A stretch of DNA of 64,000 bases from Kiloniella litopenaei (GTDB taxonomy: Bacteria; Pseudomonadota; Alphaproteobacteria; Kiloniellales; Kiloniellaceae), in the NCBI RefSeq assembly GCF_000982415.1, contig NZ_LANI01000003.1, positions 186,001 through 250,000 on the forward strand, in the 5' to 3' direction. This document shows positions 9,507-18,761 of this stretch, piece by piece (within the stretch, counting starts at the first letter, position 1; every line of letters starts with the position of its first letter). Under the pieces are notes generated by a model that did no database searches, was not told the origin of the DNA, and saw only the letters and a program-made list of their open reading frames with translations. Position numbers and translations under genes: made by a program.

Positions 9507-10097
9507 ATGAGGATTGTCGGGGGAAAACACAGAGGACGATCTTTAACCTGTCCAACAGGGAAAACCGCGCGCCCGACGCTTGATCGAACACGCGAATCAC
9601 TTTTTAACATCCTTCTACAAGGCGATGTGAGTAAAGGTCTGTTGCCACAGGGAACAAAATCACTCCTCATTGGCCAACATATACTGGATGTCTTTGCCGG
9701 GACAGGCGCTTTGGGCCTTGAAGCCCTTTCACGGGGTGCCCAAAAGGTAACCTTCATAGAGAAAGCCCCGGACAGCCTCGCAGCCCTCCGGGACAATATC
9801 AAAAACCTGAAAGAACAACAGAGCACCCAGATTATTCAAGGCGATGCTTTAACACCACCAAAAGCGAGGCCAAAAACAGGGGACGCCTGCTCTCTTGTTC
9901 TTATGGACGCCCCCTACAATCAGGATCTGACCGAACCTGCAATCACTGCACTCGACAAAGCCGGATGGATCACAAAAACGGCCCTGATCGTTGCGGAATG
10001 CGATGCCAAAGAAAACATCACCGCTCCACCAGATTTTGAAGAAGTCGACAACCGGAAATACGGCAAAGCCAGAATTTTCTTTTTCTTGCGGACCTGA
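9507..10097 (+). CDS. rsmD: 16S rRNA (guanine-966-N2)-methyltransferase
   Basis: A 196-aa SAM-dependent methyltransferase starting MRIVGGKHRGRSL, typical of RsmD, which modifies G966 in 16S rRNA during 30S assembly. The SAM-binding motif is LDVFAGTGALGLEALSRG. The catalytic motif IV, normally D/NPPY, reads DAPY near residue 134, so the first Pro is Ala. It is co-directional with the pseudouridine synthase gene 15 bases upstream and likely co-transcribed as an rRNA-modification pair. Confidence 0.92.
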   Translation: MRIVGGKHRGRSLTCPTGKTARPTLDRTRESLFNILLQGDVSKGLLPQGTKSLLIGQHILDVFAGTGALGLEALSRGAQKVTFIEKAPDSLAALRDNIKNLKEQQSTQIIQGDALTPPKARPKTGDACSLVLMDAPYNQDLTEPAITALDKAGWITKTALIVAECDAKENITAPPDFEEVDNRKYGKARIFFFLRT

Positions 10098-10113
10098 TTG
10101 AACGAGTCCCAAT

Positions 10114-11253
10114 TTATTTCATCTGAGCTTTCAGGCTTTTTGCAGCCATTGCGTAACCGCCGTCGGCGCCATCGATAAAGTGAATATGTTGTGAATGGTG
10201 TAAATCAAGCAGCAGGCATGTCATCAATGCTTCGTTAGAAACATGTGTGCCATAGGCAATTTTACCATTGGCCTGTTCTCGTTCCAGATAGATATGAAGC
10301 TCTTGAATGACCTCTAAATCACAGTCTAAGACCATCCGCACCATATCATCAAATTTTCTGAAATCAGAATTATTGCGAAGTTCTGTGAGGTAGGTTTCCG
10401 GTTGGTAGGGGCCTGACTTTAAATTTATGAAATTGGCAACTCGCAAATAAATCTTTTCAAAGAGTGTCTTCAAAGTAGGCCAGATATGAGTCCCTCGCCC
10501 CTTACTGGCAGCAAACTTTTCCAAGAAGAAGTTCTCAAAAAGCCCTCTGAGTTTCATATGCTGAATTTTCACAGGATTTATATCTGAATTTTTCTTGTTC
10601 AGAATGTGTTCTATATTATCAACAATACGGGGGTATTCATGATCATGAACCGCATGCACCAACAAGGTAATGATCTGGCCATTAATAGATTTCAATGGTT
10701 GCCAGTGACAGGAAAGCCCCTCGAGGTTAGGTAACCGTGTCACTGTATGAAGTTTGCAAAATTTTCCGCTTTGATCCGCCTTGATAATGGAATCGGCCAG
10801 GGCCAATCCACCGCCATTGAACAATGCCAGACTATTACCGGGTGATAGCTCTAACCGTGCAACTTGAATGTTTTTGCCACACGCTTTGATGTGTGAAACA
10901 GGTACACACCCGACCCTAAGCTCCAAATCATAAAAATCTTGGCCAAAGCTTTTTACAGCAAGCAATTCGTCCACCAAGGTATCAAGGTCATTTGATGAAC
11001 AAAGCAAAGAGGCACCGTCACCACCAAAAACAAAAGGAACTGTAGCACCACCAACCGTATTAAAGACCGCCGTAATGCACGCAGCCCCCAGCATATTAAT
11101 ATCCTTATAGCGCCCGGCTTCTATAGCTTTGGTAGAGCTTACAACATCTGTGACGATTACCCACCACTCATCGGGCGCTTCATGATAGTACTCATCACTA
11201 AAGGCATGGAAGAATCGGGTAGCAGGTTTCAGGCTTAAAAAGTCAAAACTCAA
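10114..11253 (-). CDS. DUF3095 family protein, nucleotide-cyclase-like N terminus
   Basis: The 379-aa length fits DUF3095, an uncharacterised family with class III adenylate/guanylate cyclase-like features. The two blocks that would carry the metal-binding aspartates are visible: VTDVVSSTKAIEAGRYKDIN near residues 34-53 and FVFGGDGASLL near 75-85. The C terminus has the family motif HFIDGADGGYAMAAKSL. I cannot identify the purine-specifying or transition-state residues of a classical cyclase, so activity is unproven. The start is TTG, supported by GGGAGAA at good spacing. It is a single gene, convergent with rsmD. Confidence 0.8.
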   Translation of the reverse strand: MSFDFLSLKPATRFFHAFSDEYYHEAPDEWWVIVTDVVSSTKAIEAGRYKDINMLGAACITAVFNTVGGATVPFVFGGDGASLLCSSNDLDTLVDELLAVKSFGQDFYDLELRVGCVPVSHIKACGKNIQVARLELSPGNSLALFNGGGLALADSIIKADQSGKFCKLHTVTRLPNLEGLSCHWQPLKSINGQIITLLVHAVHDHEYPRIVDNIEHILNKKNSDINPVKIQHMKLRGLFENFFLEKFAASKGRGTHIWPTLKTLFEKIYLRVANFINLKSGPYQPETYLTELRNNSDFRKFDDMVRMVLDCDLEVIQELHIYLEREQANGKIAYGTHVSNEALMTCLLLDLHHSQHIHFIDGADGGYAMAAKSLKAQMK

Positions 11254-11360
11254 GATATTCTCCCGATGTGTTGTGCTCCTGAAAAGCCTTTTGGTATTTC
11301 CCAGTAATCACCGCTCAAATGGTTCGCCCCGACAAGAGCACGATTTATAGATAGGGACGA

Positions 11361-13322
11361 TTATCTTCTGGAAAAGAGTTTTTCGATATCAGCTAACTTT
11401 AATTCGATATAGGTCGGACGCCCATGGTTGCATTGACCGGAATGCGGTGTCACTTCCATCTGTCTTAGAAGAGCGTTCATCTCATCCCCGTTAAGGCGCC
11501 GTCCGGACCGAACAGATCCATGACATGCCATCGTCCCCAAAACCCGTTCAATCTGTTCCTTCAGGGCAAGTGTCTCCCCCAACTCAGCAAGTTCATCGGC
11601 AAGATCAGTTACAAGCTCCGCCGCGTTTGCACGTTCACCAAGGATCGCGGGGACTTCGCGAACGACCACAGCGCCAGCCCCAAACCCTTCAAGTACGAGC
11701 CCCAGTTCTGACAACTCATCGGCCCGTTTAACCAATCGATGCGCCGCATCTTCGTCCAACTCAACGACTTCGGGCAACAGCAGCATCTGGGTCTTTACCC
11801 CCTGTTCCGCCATCTGTGCCTTCATTTTTTCGAGAACCAGTCTTTCATGGGCCGCGTGTTGGTCGACAACGACAATCCCATCAGCAGTCTGGGTGATAAT
11901 GTAGTTCTCGTGGAATTGCGCCCGCGCTGCCCCCAGAGGATGGGATGCATGGTCGAAGTTCTCCACATCTGTGGGATAGTTTTGGGGAACGGCAGCTCCA
12001 CCATCCCATTCTATCCCGTCTTCCGACAGTCCAGAGGGAAAATTCTCTTGTCTCGCCTGCGGAATAAAATCTTCTGCACCCGGTAAGGTAGATTGAGTAG
12101 ATTCAGTTTGCCCACGGGCTAAAGGTGCGTGGTAATCCATAACAGCGTCAGACAAACGTCCAGAAGGATAATTACCTGAAGGATAGTTTACCGAAGGTTT
12201 CGATTGCCACGTATAGTCTGTGCTGGGGCGTGGAGATGTATATCCGCCGCCCTGCTCACTTCTGGCCCGCGCTGCTTCCAGCATTCCCAGAGCAGCATTT
12301 CCAACCGATGTTGAGGCCCGATGCCCCGCCTCGGCAAGTGCATGTTTACAGGCACCGACTATTAAACCGCGCACCAAGGCCGCATCCCGAAACCGGACTT
12401 CTGTTTTGGCCGGATGCACGTTCACATCAACCATTTCAGGCGGTAGTTCCAAAAACAAGGCTAAAAGCGGATGACGGTCACGCGCCAGAAAGTCCTGATA
12501 GGCCCCTCTCACCGCACCTTGTAACAAACGATCTTTCACCGGACGCCCGTTCACAAAAAGGTATTGGTGCTGTGCATTGCCACGATTGAGGGTTGGGAGT
12601 CCAATATAGCCAGACAGCTTCAAATACTCGCGCTCAGCTTCAATGGGCAGTGCGTTTTCTTCAAATTCACGCGCCATGACGGATGAAAGGCGCTTTAATC
12701 TGACTTCGAACAAATCGCCACTATTGGCAGGCAAACGAAGAATGGTTCTTTTCTCATCAGAGAGCGAGAACCCCACTTCCGGGTTAGCCATCGCCAAACG
12801 TTTCATGACATCTTCGGCATGACTGACTTCTGTACGCGCAGCTTTCAAGAACTTCAAGCGAGCCGGTGTTGCAAAAAACAAATCCCTGATCTCAACCCGT
12901 GTCCCGGCATTACATGCTGCAGGCTGTGGATCGGTAACCACGCCACCTTCGACTTTAATTGTCCAGGCATCTTCGGCACCTGCTTCACGGCTTGTTATCT
13001 GCAGGCGTGCCACCGCGCCAATTGACGGCAGAGCCTCGCCCCGAAACCCAAGCGTTTCAATATGAACAAGGTCATCACTGGGAAGTTTTGACGTCGCATG
13101 GCGCTCGATACAAATACCAAGCCCTTCACGGCTCATGCCACAGCCATCATCCGTAACCGAGATATAGCTACGCCCACCATCACGCATCACGACGTCGATA
13201 TTACGTGACCCAGCATCCAGTGCATTTTCAACCAGTTCTTTAATCGCCGCGGCCGGACGTTCGATAACTTCACCGGCAGCGATCTGATTAACAAGGGTAT
13301 TGGGCAGGCGACGAATAAGCAC
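11361..13322 (-). CDS. mutL: DNA mismatch repair protein MutL (endonuclease type)
   Basis: The N-terminal GHKL ATPase shows [25 protein letters not shown] and [11 protein letters not shown] long Ser/Gly/Pro-rich linker (~residues 340-440) leads to the C-terminal dimerisation domain. That domain has the endonuclease motif [12 protein letters not shown] and the ACHGSVRSG and CNHGRP blocks, so this MutL should nick DNA itself, as expected for a bacterium without the MutH system. I take GTG 13322, preceded by AGGAG at 8 bases and giving the usual MLIRRLP N terminus; a TTG at 13340 would touch the pgi stop. It lies 14 bases downstream of pgi, probably one operon. Confidence 0.95.
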   Translation of the reverse strand: MLIRRLPNTLVNQIAAGEVIERPAAAIKELVENALDAGSRNIDVVMRDGGRSYISVTDDGCGMSREGLGICIERHATSKLPSDDLVHIETLGFRGEALPSIGAVARLQITSREAGAEDAWTIKVEGGVVTDPQPAACNAGTRVEIRDLFFATPARLKFLKAARTEVSHAEDVMKRLAMANPEVGFSLSDEKRTILRLPANSGDLFEVRLKRLSSVMAREFEENALPIEAEREYLKLSGYIGLPTLNRGNAQHQYLFVNGRPVKDRLLQGAVRGAYQDFLARDRHPLLALFLELPPEMVDVNVHPAKTEVRFRDAALVRGLIVGACKHALAEAGHRASTSVGNAALGMLEAARARSEQGGGYTSPRPSTDYTWQSKPSVNYPSGNYPSGRLSDAVMDYHAPLARGQTESTQSTLPGAEDFIPQARQENFPSGLSEDGIEWDGGAAVPQNYPTDVENFDHASHPLGAARAQFHENYIITQTADGIVVVDQHAAHERLVLEKMKAQMAEQGVKTQMLLLPEVVELDEDAAHRLVKRADELSELGLVLEGFGAGAVVVREVPAILGERANAAELVTDLADELAELGETLALKEQIERVLGTMACHGSVRSGRRLNGDEMNALLRQMEVTPHSGQCNHGRPTYIELKLADIEKLFSRR

Positions 13323-13336
13323 TGGAGAAGCTCCTA

Positions 13337-14638
13337 TCAAAGATCTTTCAGCATACGACGGGCAAGAACTTTCCCTTGTTCGACAGCAGGTTGATCATAA
13401 GGGTTCACCCCTAAAAGATCGGCTGTGATAACCGTTTCCAACATAAAGTGCATCGTCAAAGCACCCAAGGTTTCTTCATCGATTTTATCCAACAGGAATT
13501 TTCTCACCGGGCGACCATTTTTTGCCAGTGTTTGCGTGGTTGCTTCGGCAGAAACCGTAAGTAAGTCACCGAGCGTACGTCCCCGAAGATAACTCAGCGA
13601 ATCTTCGCCTTTTGGCAAAACAGAATCAACGGGTAATCCCAATCCTTTGGCATCATGATAGATCATGGTGAACATCTTGTCCTGAGGACCATCCAGATAC
13701 AGCTGTAATTGACTATGCTGATCCACAGTTCCCAAGGCCCGAATAGGTGTTGTGCCCTTGCCTTCTTTGCCCAGGCTTTCTGCCCATAGCTGATTATACC
13801 AAAGGCCCAGATCAGCAAGCCTGTCTTCATAAGGCATAATAACGGTTTGTCGAATACCACGCTGCCGCTGTAAGCCCGTCGCAACAGCAGCCCCGACAGC
13901 TGCGGGTATATCTGCCATCTCTGCACCGGAAAAAGCTTGGTCGACAACCTTTCTGGCACCATTTCTTAAAGCAGCCGCATCCAATCCGGCAATCATCGCG
14001 GGAAGTAACCCGACCAAAGTAAGGATACAAAAACGTCCGCCAATTAACGGATTTTGATCAAGGCATTCGAGCCCAAGATCCCTGGCAAGCTTTCTCAATG
14101 GATTTGGGCGAGGTTCGGTAATAACAGTTACTCGTTCTGATAACTTATCCGTACCATAGGCTTTTTGAAACACAGGTAACAGAGCCATAAATTGAGAAAC
14201 GGTTTCCGCGGTCGACCCTGACTTGGAAACAACAATCAAGCCTGTGCGTGAAATATCAAGGTGCTTTAAGAGAACATCAAAACTATGCGGATCAATGTTA
14301 TCAATAAAATGAAGATGAGGCCCCCCGTTAATCGGACCAAAAGCACTGGTCGCAAGCCCATAAAGTGTTCGCCCGCCAAGGGAAGAACCACCTGTTCCCA
14401 AGACAATGACATCATCACAGTTTTCACGATAAGAAGAAACGAGCGTTTGACAGGCGACAAGATCATCTCGTTCGCCCGGGATCATCAAAAACGGCAATCG
14501 CCCATTGTCTTTATCATCTTTAAGGCGCGCAAGGCTGGACCTACAACCTTCTAGCTGCTCTTCAAATATTTGCTGTTCCAAACCACCTTCGCCAAGTGTT
14601 CTGGCAAGGCAAAACTCTGCATCGTGCGTGTAGGACAT
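13337..14638 (-). CDS. pgi: glucose-6-phosphate isomerase (short form)
   Basis: PGI interconverts glucose-6-phosphate and fructose-6-phosphate. At 433 aa it belongs to the shorter subgroup, against ~550 aa in E. coli. Visible are [19 protein letters not shown], the phosphate-binding [11 protein letters not shown] block, [13 protein letters not shown] with the likely catalytic Glu, and [14 protein letters not shown]. It lies directly upstream of mutL in the same direction, so mutL expression is probably tied to the pgi promoter. Confidence 0.93.
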   Translation of the reverse strand: MSYTHDAEFCLARTLGEGGLEQQIFEEQLEGCRSSLARLKDDKDNGRLPFLMIPGERDDLVACQTLVSSYRENCDDVIVLGTGGSSLGGRTLYGLATSAFGPINGGPHLHFIDNIDPHSFDVLLKHLDISRTGLIVVSKSGSTAETVSQFMALLPVFQKAYGTDKLSERVTVITEPRPNPLRKLARDLGLECLDQNPLIGGRFCILTLVGLLPAMIAGLDAAALRNGARKVVDQAFSGAEMADIPAAVGAAVATGLQRQRGIRQTVIMPYEDRLADLGLWYNQLWAESLGKEGKGTTPIRALGTVDQHSQLQLYLDGPQDKMFTMIYHDAKGLGLPVDSVLPKGEDSLSYLRGRTLGDLLTVSAEATTQTLAKNGRPVRKFLLDKIDEETLGALTMHFMLETVITADLLGVNPYDQPAVEQGKVLARRMLKDL

Positions 14639-14752
14639 AGTCTCTTTTATCTATCAAAGAATATACGGGTAGTATTACCGATTTGTAGCTGTTGGCGAAA
14701 GCTTTCATCCCAGAAAACAATCGCAATTGCCTTTTATATGTGAAAAAGACTG

Positions 14753-16105
14753 TTATGGATTGCTCGACAAAGGTGTCTCTGCCTCAACACCAACAGGCCG
14801 TCCGGCGATAACCACAGTTATTTCATCTGGTTTAAAGAGCTCCTTGGCAACGCGCTTGGCATCCTCCAGGCTAACAGCCTCCAGATACTCATTACGCTGA
14901 TCAAGATAATCAATTCCCAGATCATTTAACTGCATCGCCAAAAGAATATTTGCAACCCGCCCGGTGCTGGTAAAACTAAGAGGAAAAGACCCCGTCAAAT
15001 AGGTTTTAGCGTCTTTCAGTTCCTGTGCGCTGGGTCCTTCTTCTGCCATCAAAGACCATTGTTCTTTCATAATTCGAACTGTTTCCGCAACCCGCTCATT
15101 TTGGGTCGCGACAGAAGCCATAAGTAACGGCGCCTGATCCAATAAAGACAAATAACTACCCACGGAATAGGTCAAACCTCTTTTTTCCCGAACCTCCTGA
15201 TACAACCGCGAGGAAAAGCTTCCTCCCCCAAAAATATGGTTTACGATAAAGGCCGCATAATAATCTGGATCATCTCGGGAAATTCCTTTCTGGGCCATTA
15301 AAATTTCGCTTTGGGGGATATCCTCGTCCAAGATGATCGTGCCCCCTTTTATCGCAGGTGACGCACCGGGTATCCGAAACGGTTTTGATTTTTTACTTAA
15401 ACCAGAAAAAGCTTGGTCCAACAGCGCCCCCAGTTCGGCGCGATCTATATCCCCCACAACAGCAACTGTCAGATTGTTTTGAGCAATATTCTCTGCCAAG
15501 TATCCCTTTAGGTCAGACGTCGTGATTTTTTTCAAACTCTCTGGTGTACCGTCATTCGCACGCCCATAGACATGATTAGGATAATAGAGGTTCCGCAAGG
15601 TAGTCTGAGCTTTATAGCCGGGATCATCCTGTCGCTGTTTGAGTACCAGTGAAATCTGTGTTCTGATTCTTTCAATTGGCTCTTGATCAAACCTTGGCTC
15701 GGTCAGAGACAGGTTAAGCAATTCAAATGCTGCCTCTTTGTTTTTTTTCAGTGTGACAAGCTCACCACTGAAAAATTCGCGCCCGGCATCAAACCCCAAG
15801 GAAATCGATAAATCATTCAATCTGGCCTGAAAAGCCTGTGAATCATAATCACCTGCCCCTTCATCAATTGTCGCCGCAACAAGATTGGCCAGACCTTCTT
15901 TGCCGACAGGGTCAACAGATGATCCTCCGGCGAAAGCAAACTTCATGGAAATAATCGGGTTAGTTCGATCTTCGATAAGCCAGGCCTTTATGCCACCAGG
16001 GCTTGTGACTTGAATAATGTCAACGGCAAATGCCACAGATAAATTAGAGAGGTTCAGGAGAATGGTCAGGGTGACCGCTAATCCAAGTTTTAGAAAAGAC
16101 CTCAT
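14753..16105 (-). CDS. M16 family peptidase-like protein, catalytically degenerate subunit
   Basis: A 450-aa secreted protein with signal peptide (residues ~1-28, ending VAFAVD). It has the M16 fold, but the position of the zinc-binding HxxEH motif reads GLANLVAATIDEG, so it cannot bind zinc. It keeps the substrate-binding Arg/Tyr region GGGSFSSRLYQEVREKRG. In two-chain M16 peptidases (as in mitochondrial processing peptidase) one subunit is active and one is degenerate. Its start overlaps the stop of the active partner upstream by one base (TAATG), fitting a stoichiometric heterodimer in the periplasm. Confidence 0.9.
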   Translation of the reverse strand: MRSFLKLGLAVTLTILLNLSNLSVAFAVDIIQVTSPGGIKAWLIEDRTNPIISMKFAFAGGSSVDPVGKEGLANLVAATIDEGAGDYDSQAFQARLNDLSISLGFDAGREFFSGELVTLKKNKEAAFELLNLSLTEPRFDQEPIERIRTQISLVLKQRQDDPGYKAQTTLRNLYYPNHVYGRANDGTPESLKKITTSDLKGYLAENIAQNNLTVAVVGDIDRAELGALLDQAFSGLSKKSKPFRIPGASPAIKGGTIILDEDIPQSEILMAQKGISRDDPDYYAAFIVNHIFGGGSFSSRLYQEVREKRGLTYSVGSYLSLLDQAPLLMASVATQNERVAETVRIMKEQWSLMAEEGPSAQELKDAKTYLTGSFPLSFTSTGRVANILLAMQLNDLGIDYLDQRNEYLEAVSLEDAKRVAKELFKPDEITVVIAGRPVGVEAETPLSSNP

Positions 16106-17457
16106 TATTCCACTCTCTTCGCTGGCAACAACACACCCGTAACCGACTGATTATCAATGAATACTTTTTCCATCAGATTATTAATTTGTTCCGACGTCAC
16201 AGCCCCGATCCGCTCTGGCCAGGCCTCTACGTCTTCAACGCTTCCCCCTGTTGTAATGGCGCGCCCGATTACATTAGGGGCCGCAGCAAGGGAATCGCGG
16301 GCAAAAACCGCCGCATCAACCATGCGGGCAATGGCTCTGTCCACTTCGTCTTGACTTACACCCCGTTTTATCAAATCAGAGATTTCTTGGCGTAAATGCT
16401 TTTCGGCTTCATCAATTTCCACCCCTGGCCGAGGAGAGATATAAAGTGCGAAAGTGCTCTGATCATAAGCATTCGGGCTGTAGGATGTTCCAACCGAGGC
16501 TGCCAATTTTTCTTCGATGACTAACTTCTTATACAGTTTGCTTGTCGCCCCCGAGCCAATAATCTCATCCAGGACTTGCAGTGCATAAGGATCATTGTTC
16601 CCCGCGGTCCGATAACTAGGGGCGAGGTAGCGTATTGTAACAGATGGGTTCGTAACCAAATGGCTTTCTTTTATGACCCGCCTCGCTGCATTTTGGGGCG
16701 GTTCCGCAATTCTTATTCGCTCGGGAATTTCTTTGGATGGGATAACACCATAATACTTTTCAGCCAGTGGCTTGATTTCATCAACAGTAACATCACCCGA
16801 AATGACAAGAACTGCGTTATTGGGGGCGTACCATTTTCTATAAAACGCAAGAGCTGTTTCTGTATTCAAAGCTTCTATTTCATGGTCCCAGCCGATAATC
16901 GGGATGCGGTAGGGATGATTAAGAAACTGGCTGGCGCGCATAACTTCGCCCAATTGCGCACCGGGGCTATTGCCTACACGGCTTCGCCTTTCTTCACGAA
17001 CCACTTCTCGCTCGGGTAAAACTTTCTCATCATCAAGAATAAGTCCCGTCATTCTATCAGCTTCCAGTTCCATCACCATTTCAAGGCGGTCTTTAGCGAC
17101 TGTTTGGTGATAGGCAGTGTAATCCCAAGAAGTAAAAGCATTTTCTTGCCCACCATTCTTTGCGATCAGGGCCGAAAATTCACCTGACTTGAAACGCTTG
17201 GTCCCCTTGAACATGAGATGTTCCAAAAAATGAGCATTTCCTGATTCACCGACATCTTCATCAGCGGCCCCCACTTTGTACCACAGCATCTGCGTGACAA
17301 TTGGTGCTCTATGGTTGGAAATGACAACAACTTCCAATCCGTTATCAAGGGTAAAGCTTTCCGGGTTAAAAACGGCACTTTGAGCCGATGAAAGCGGCAG
17401 TAATAAACTGCAACCAATGACGTATAAAGAAAGGACAGATTTAAATTTGGAAAACAT
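16105..17457 (-). CDS. M16 family zinc peptidase, active subunit
   Basis: This 450-aa secreted protein has a signal peptide (residues ~1-28, ending SSAQSA) and an intact inverted zinc motif HFLEHLMFKG near residue 80, with the downstream Glu in MELEADRMTGL. It is expected to be the catalytic half of a periplasmic M16 heterodimer with the downstream degenerate gene. Alphaproteobacterial pairs like this are the bacterial relatives of mitochondrial processing peptidase. Substrates are unknown. It lies downstream of the DUF3035 lipoprotein gene but beyond a terminator, so it probably has its own promoter in 17458-17570. Confidence 0.92.
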   Translation of the reverse strand: MFSKFKSVLSLYVIGCSLLLPLSSAQSAVFNPESFTLDNGLEVVVISNHRAPIVTQMLWYKVGAADEDVGESGNAHFLEHLMFKGTKRFKSGEFSALIAKNGGQENAFTSWDYTAYHQTVAKDRLEMVMELEADRMTGLILDDEKVLPEREVVREERRSRVGNSPGAQLGEVMRASQFLNHPYRIPIIGWDHEIEALNTETALAFYRKWYAPNNAVLVISGDVTVDEIKPLAEKYYGVIPSKEIPERIRIAEPPQNAARRVIKESHLVTNPSVTIRYLAPSYRTAGNNDPYALQVLDEIIGSGATSKLYKKLVIEEKLAASVGTSYSPNAYDQSTFALYISPRPGVEIDEAEKHLRQEISDLIKRGVSQDEVDRAIARMVDAAVFARDSLAAAPNVIGRAITTGGSVEDVEAWPERIGAVTSEQINNLMEKVFIDNQSVTGVLLPAKRVE

Positions 17458-17570
17458 TTTTAAACAATCTTGGTCTTTAAAAAAATAGTTTAGGGCACAA
17501 TCGCAACAACCAAAGCCCCTGCGATCAATCCGAATTCTTCATGTATCAATAATCTGGCAAAACTAGGGCA

Positions 17571-17603
17571 AAACAAAAAAGCTCCGACAAAATCGGAGCT
17601 TTT
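17571..17603 (-). terminator. Rho-independent terminator after the DUF3035 gene
   Basis: The arms AAAAGCTCCGA (17577-17587) and TCGGAGCTTTT (17593-17603) form an 11-bp perfect stem with a 5-base loop. Read on the minus strand it is followed by a T-rich tract. It lies 23 bases past the DUF3035 stop and would end the ileS-lspA-DUF3035 transcript. Confidence 0.85.
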
Positions 17604-17626
17604 CAAAAGTCTGAAAGAGCGAATCT

Positions 17627-18208
17627 TTAGAAAAGATTATCAAACACACCTTCCAGAGGTGCCTCACGCTCGATCACAATAACTTCGGTTTCGCCTTTGC
17701 CACGTGTACCAAGGGCTGCATTTTCCTGAATACGCTTAGCCTCTTTTACAGGGTCAACCAAGCTGTTCGGATTTGGCTGATCTTTCCAGAAAATAAGTGC
17801 ATCAACAACCTGTTCACTTTCAGAATTAAGTTGACGTGTTTCCCGGTCAATAAGAAGGCGGATATCATCAGGTGCTTCATTTGCCCCTGCGGACTGCAAA
17901 AGTGCCATTTCGCCATCACTGCGACCAGCTTGATCCAATGAAGAGCTTTTTTCCGGTCCCGCTGTGCCGTCCAAATTAAAGACAGCACGCTTTGCTTGCC
18001 CTTGTGCAGACCCTTCCTGAGGTCGCAAAGCGCCGGGGCGAGGTGGTGCAAGATTGTAATCCGGTGGAAGGCTAAGAGGTGCTCTGGCCACGACTTTAAA
18101 TTCGTCAGGAGCACGCTTTCCTAAACCAATCTGTTCTTTCAAGTCATCACTACATCCTGTGATGGCCAAGGCGAGAACAATTAACCCAAAAAATTTGATA
18201 TTCTTCAT
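17627..18208 (-). CDS. DUF3035 family lipoprotein
   Basis: A 193-aa lipoprotein with N-terminal hydrophobic segment and lipobox ITGC at about residues 17-20. The remainder is hydrophilic, with LSLPPDYNLAPPRPGALRP near the N terminus typical of DUF3035. These alphaproteobacterial proteins lie beside lspA and M16 peptidases, but their function is unknown. Its position right after lspA, the signal peptidase for lipoproteins, is conserved in the class and may be meaningful. ATG 18208 gives a normal-length signal; ATG 18223 is an alternative. Confidence 0.85.
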   Translation of the reverse strand: MKNIKFFGLIVLALAITGCSDDLKEQIGLGKRAPDEFKVVARAPLSLPPDYNLAPPRPGALRPQEGSAQGQAKRAVFNLDGTAGPEKSSSLDQAGRSDGEMALLQSAGANEAPDDIRLLIDRETRQLNSESEQVVDALIFWKDQPNPNSLVDPVKEAKRIQENAALGTRGKGETEVIVIEREAPLEGVFDNLF

Positions 18209-18238
18209 GCTTTCAGTCCGCATCCTTTTTCAAGGTCC

Positions 18239-18730
18239 TTACTTATTACCCTTAGATGGCGTCGAGAACAAGCCATCATAGAGTAAAACCAGCACCCCGA
18301 TAAAAATAAAGCTGTCGGCGAGATTAAACGCAGGCCATGGATTAAAGATCCGCCACGGTAGAAAAGAGATGCTGAAACTCAGAAAATCGACCACACCGAT
18401 GTGAATAAAGCGATCAATGACATTTCCAATAGCACCACCACTGATCAGCCCTACCGAGACAGCAATGAGCTTGCCAGGCTCTTTGTAAAGCCAGACAAAC
18501 AACGCCACAACAATAGCAATAGCAACCCCCGCCAAAATGAAAGGCCGCCATTCGGAATCGCTTCCGAACAGACCAAAGCTAACCCCGGTGTTATAAGCTA
18601 ACACAAGATCGAAAAAGCTTGTGACCTCTATGACTTGCGGAGGATTCATTACTTCCAGTAGTACAAACCACTTACTCGCCTGATCAATTCCAGCAATCAA
18701 CAGTGCAAGTATCAAAGCACGGATTATCAT
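18239..18730 (-). CDS. lspA: lipoprotein signal peptidase
   Basis: LspA is the inner-membrane aspartyl protease (signal peptidase II) that removes signal peptides from prolipoproteins. Four hydrophobic segments are visible in 163 aa. The catalytic aspartates sit in GVVDFLSF and FNLADSFI, and the N-terminal DQASKWFV and YNTGVSFG boxes are conserved. ATG 18730 is preferred over TTG 18733. It follows ileS by about 30 bases, the classic ileS-lspA arrangement. Confidence 0.96.
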   Translation of the reverse strand: MIIRALILALLIAGIDQASKWFVLLEVMNPPQVIEVTSFFDLVLAYNTGVSFGLFGSDSEWRPFILAGVAIAIVVALFVWLYKEPGKLIAVSVGLISGGAIGNVIDRFIHIGVVDFLSFSISFLPWRIFNPWPAFNLADSFIFIGVLVLLYDGLFSTPSKGNK

Positions 18731-18761
18731 CAAACTACCTTAGTTTATGAAGCCGCAGAGC

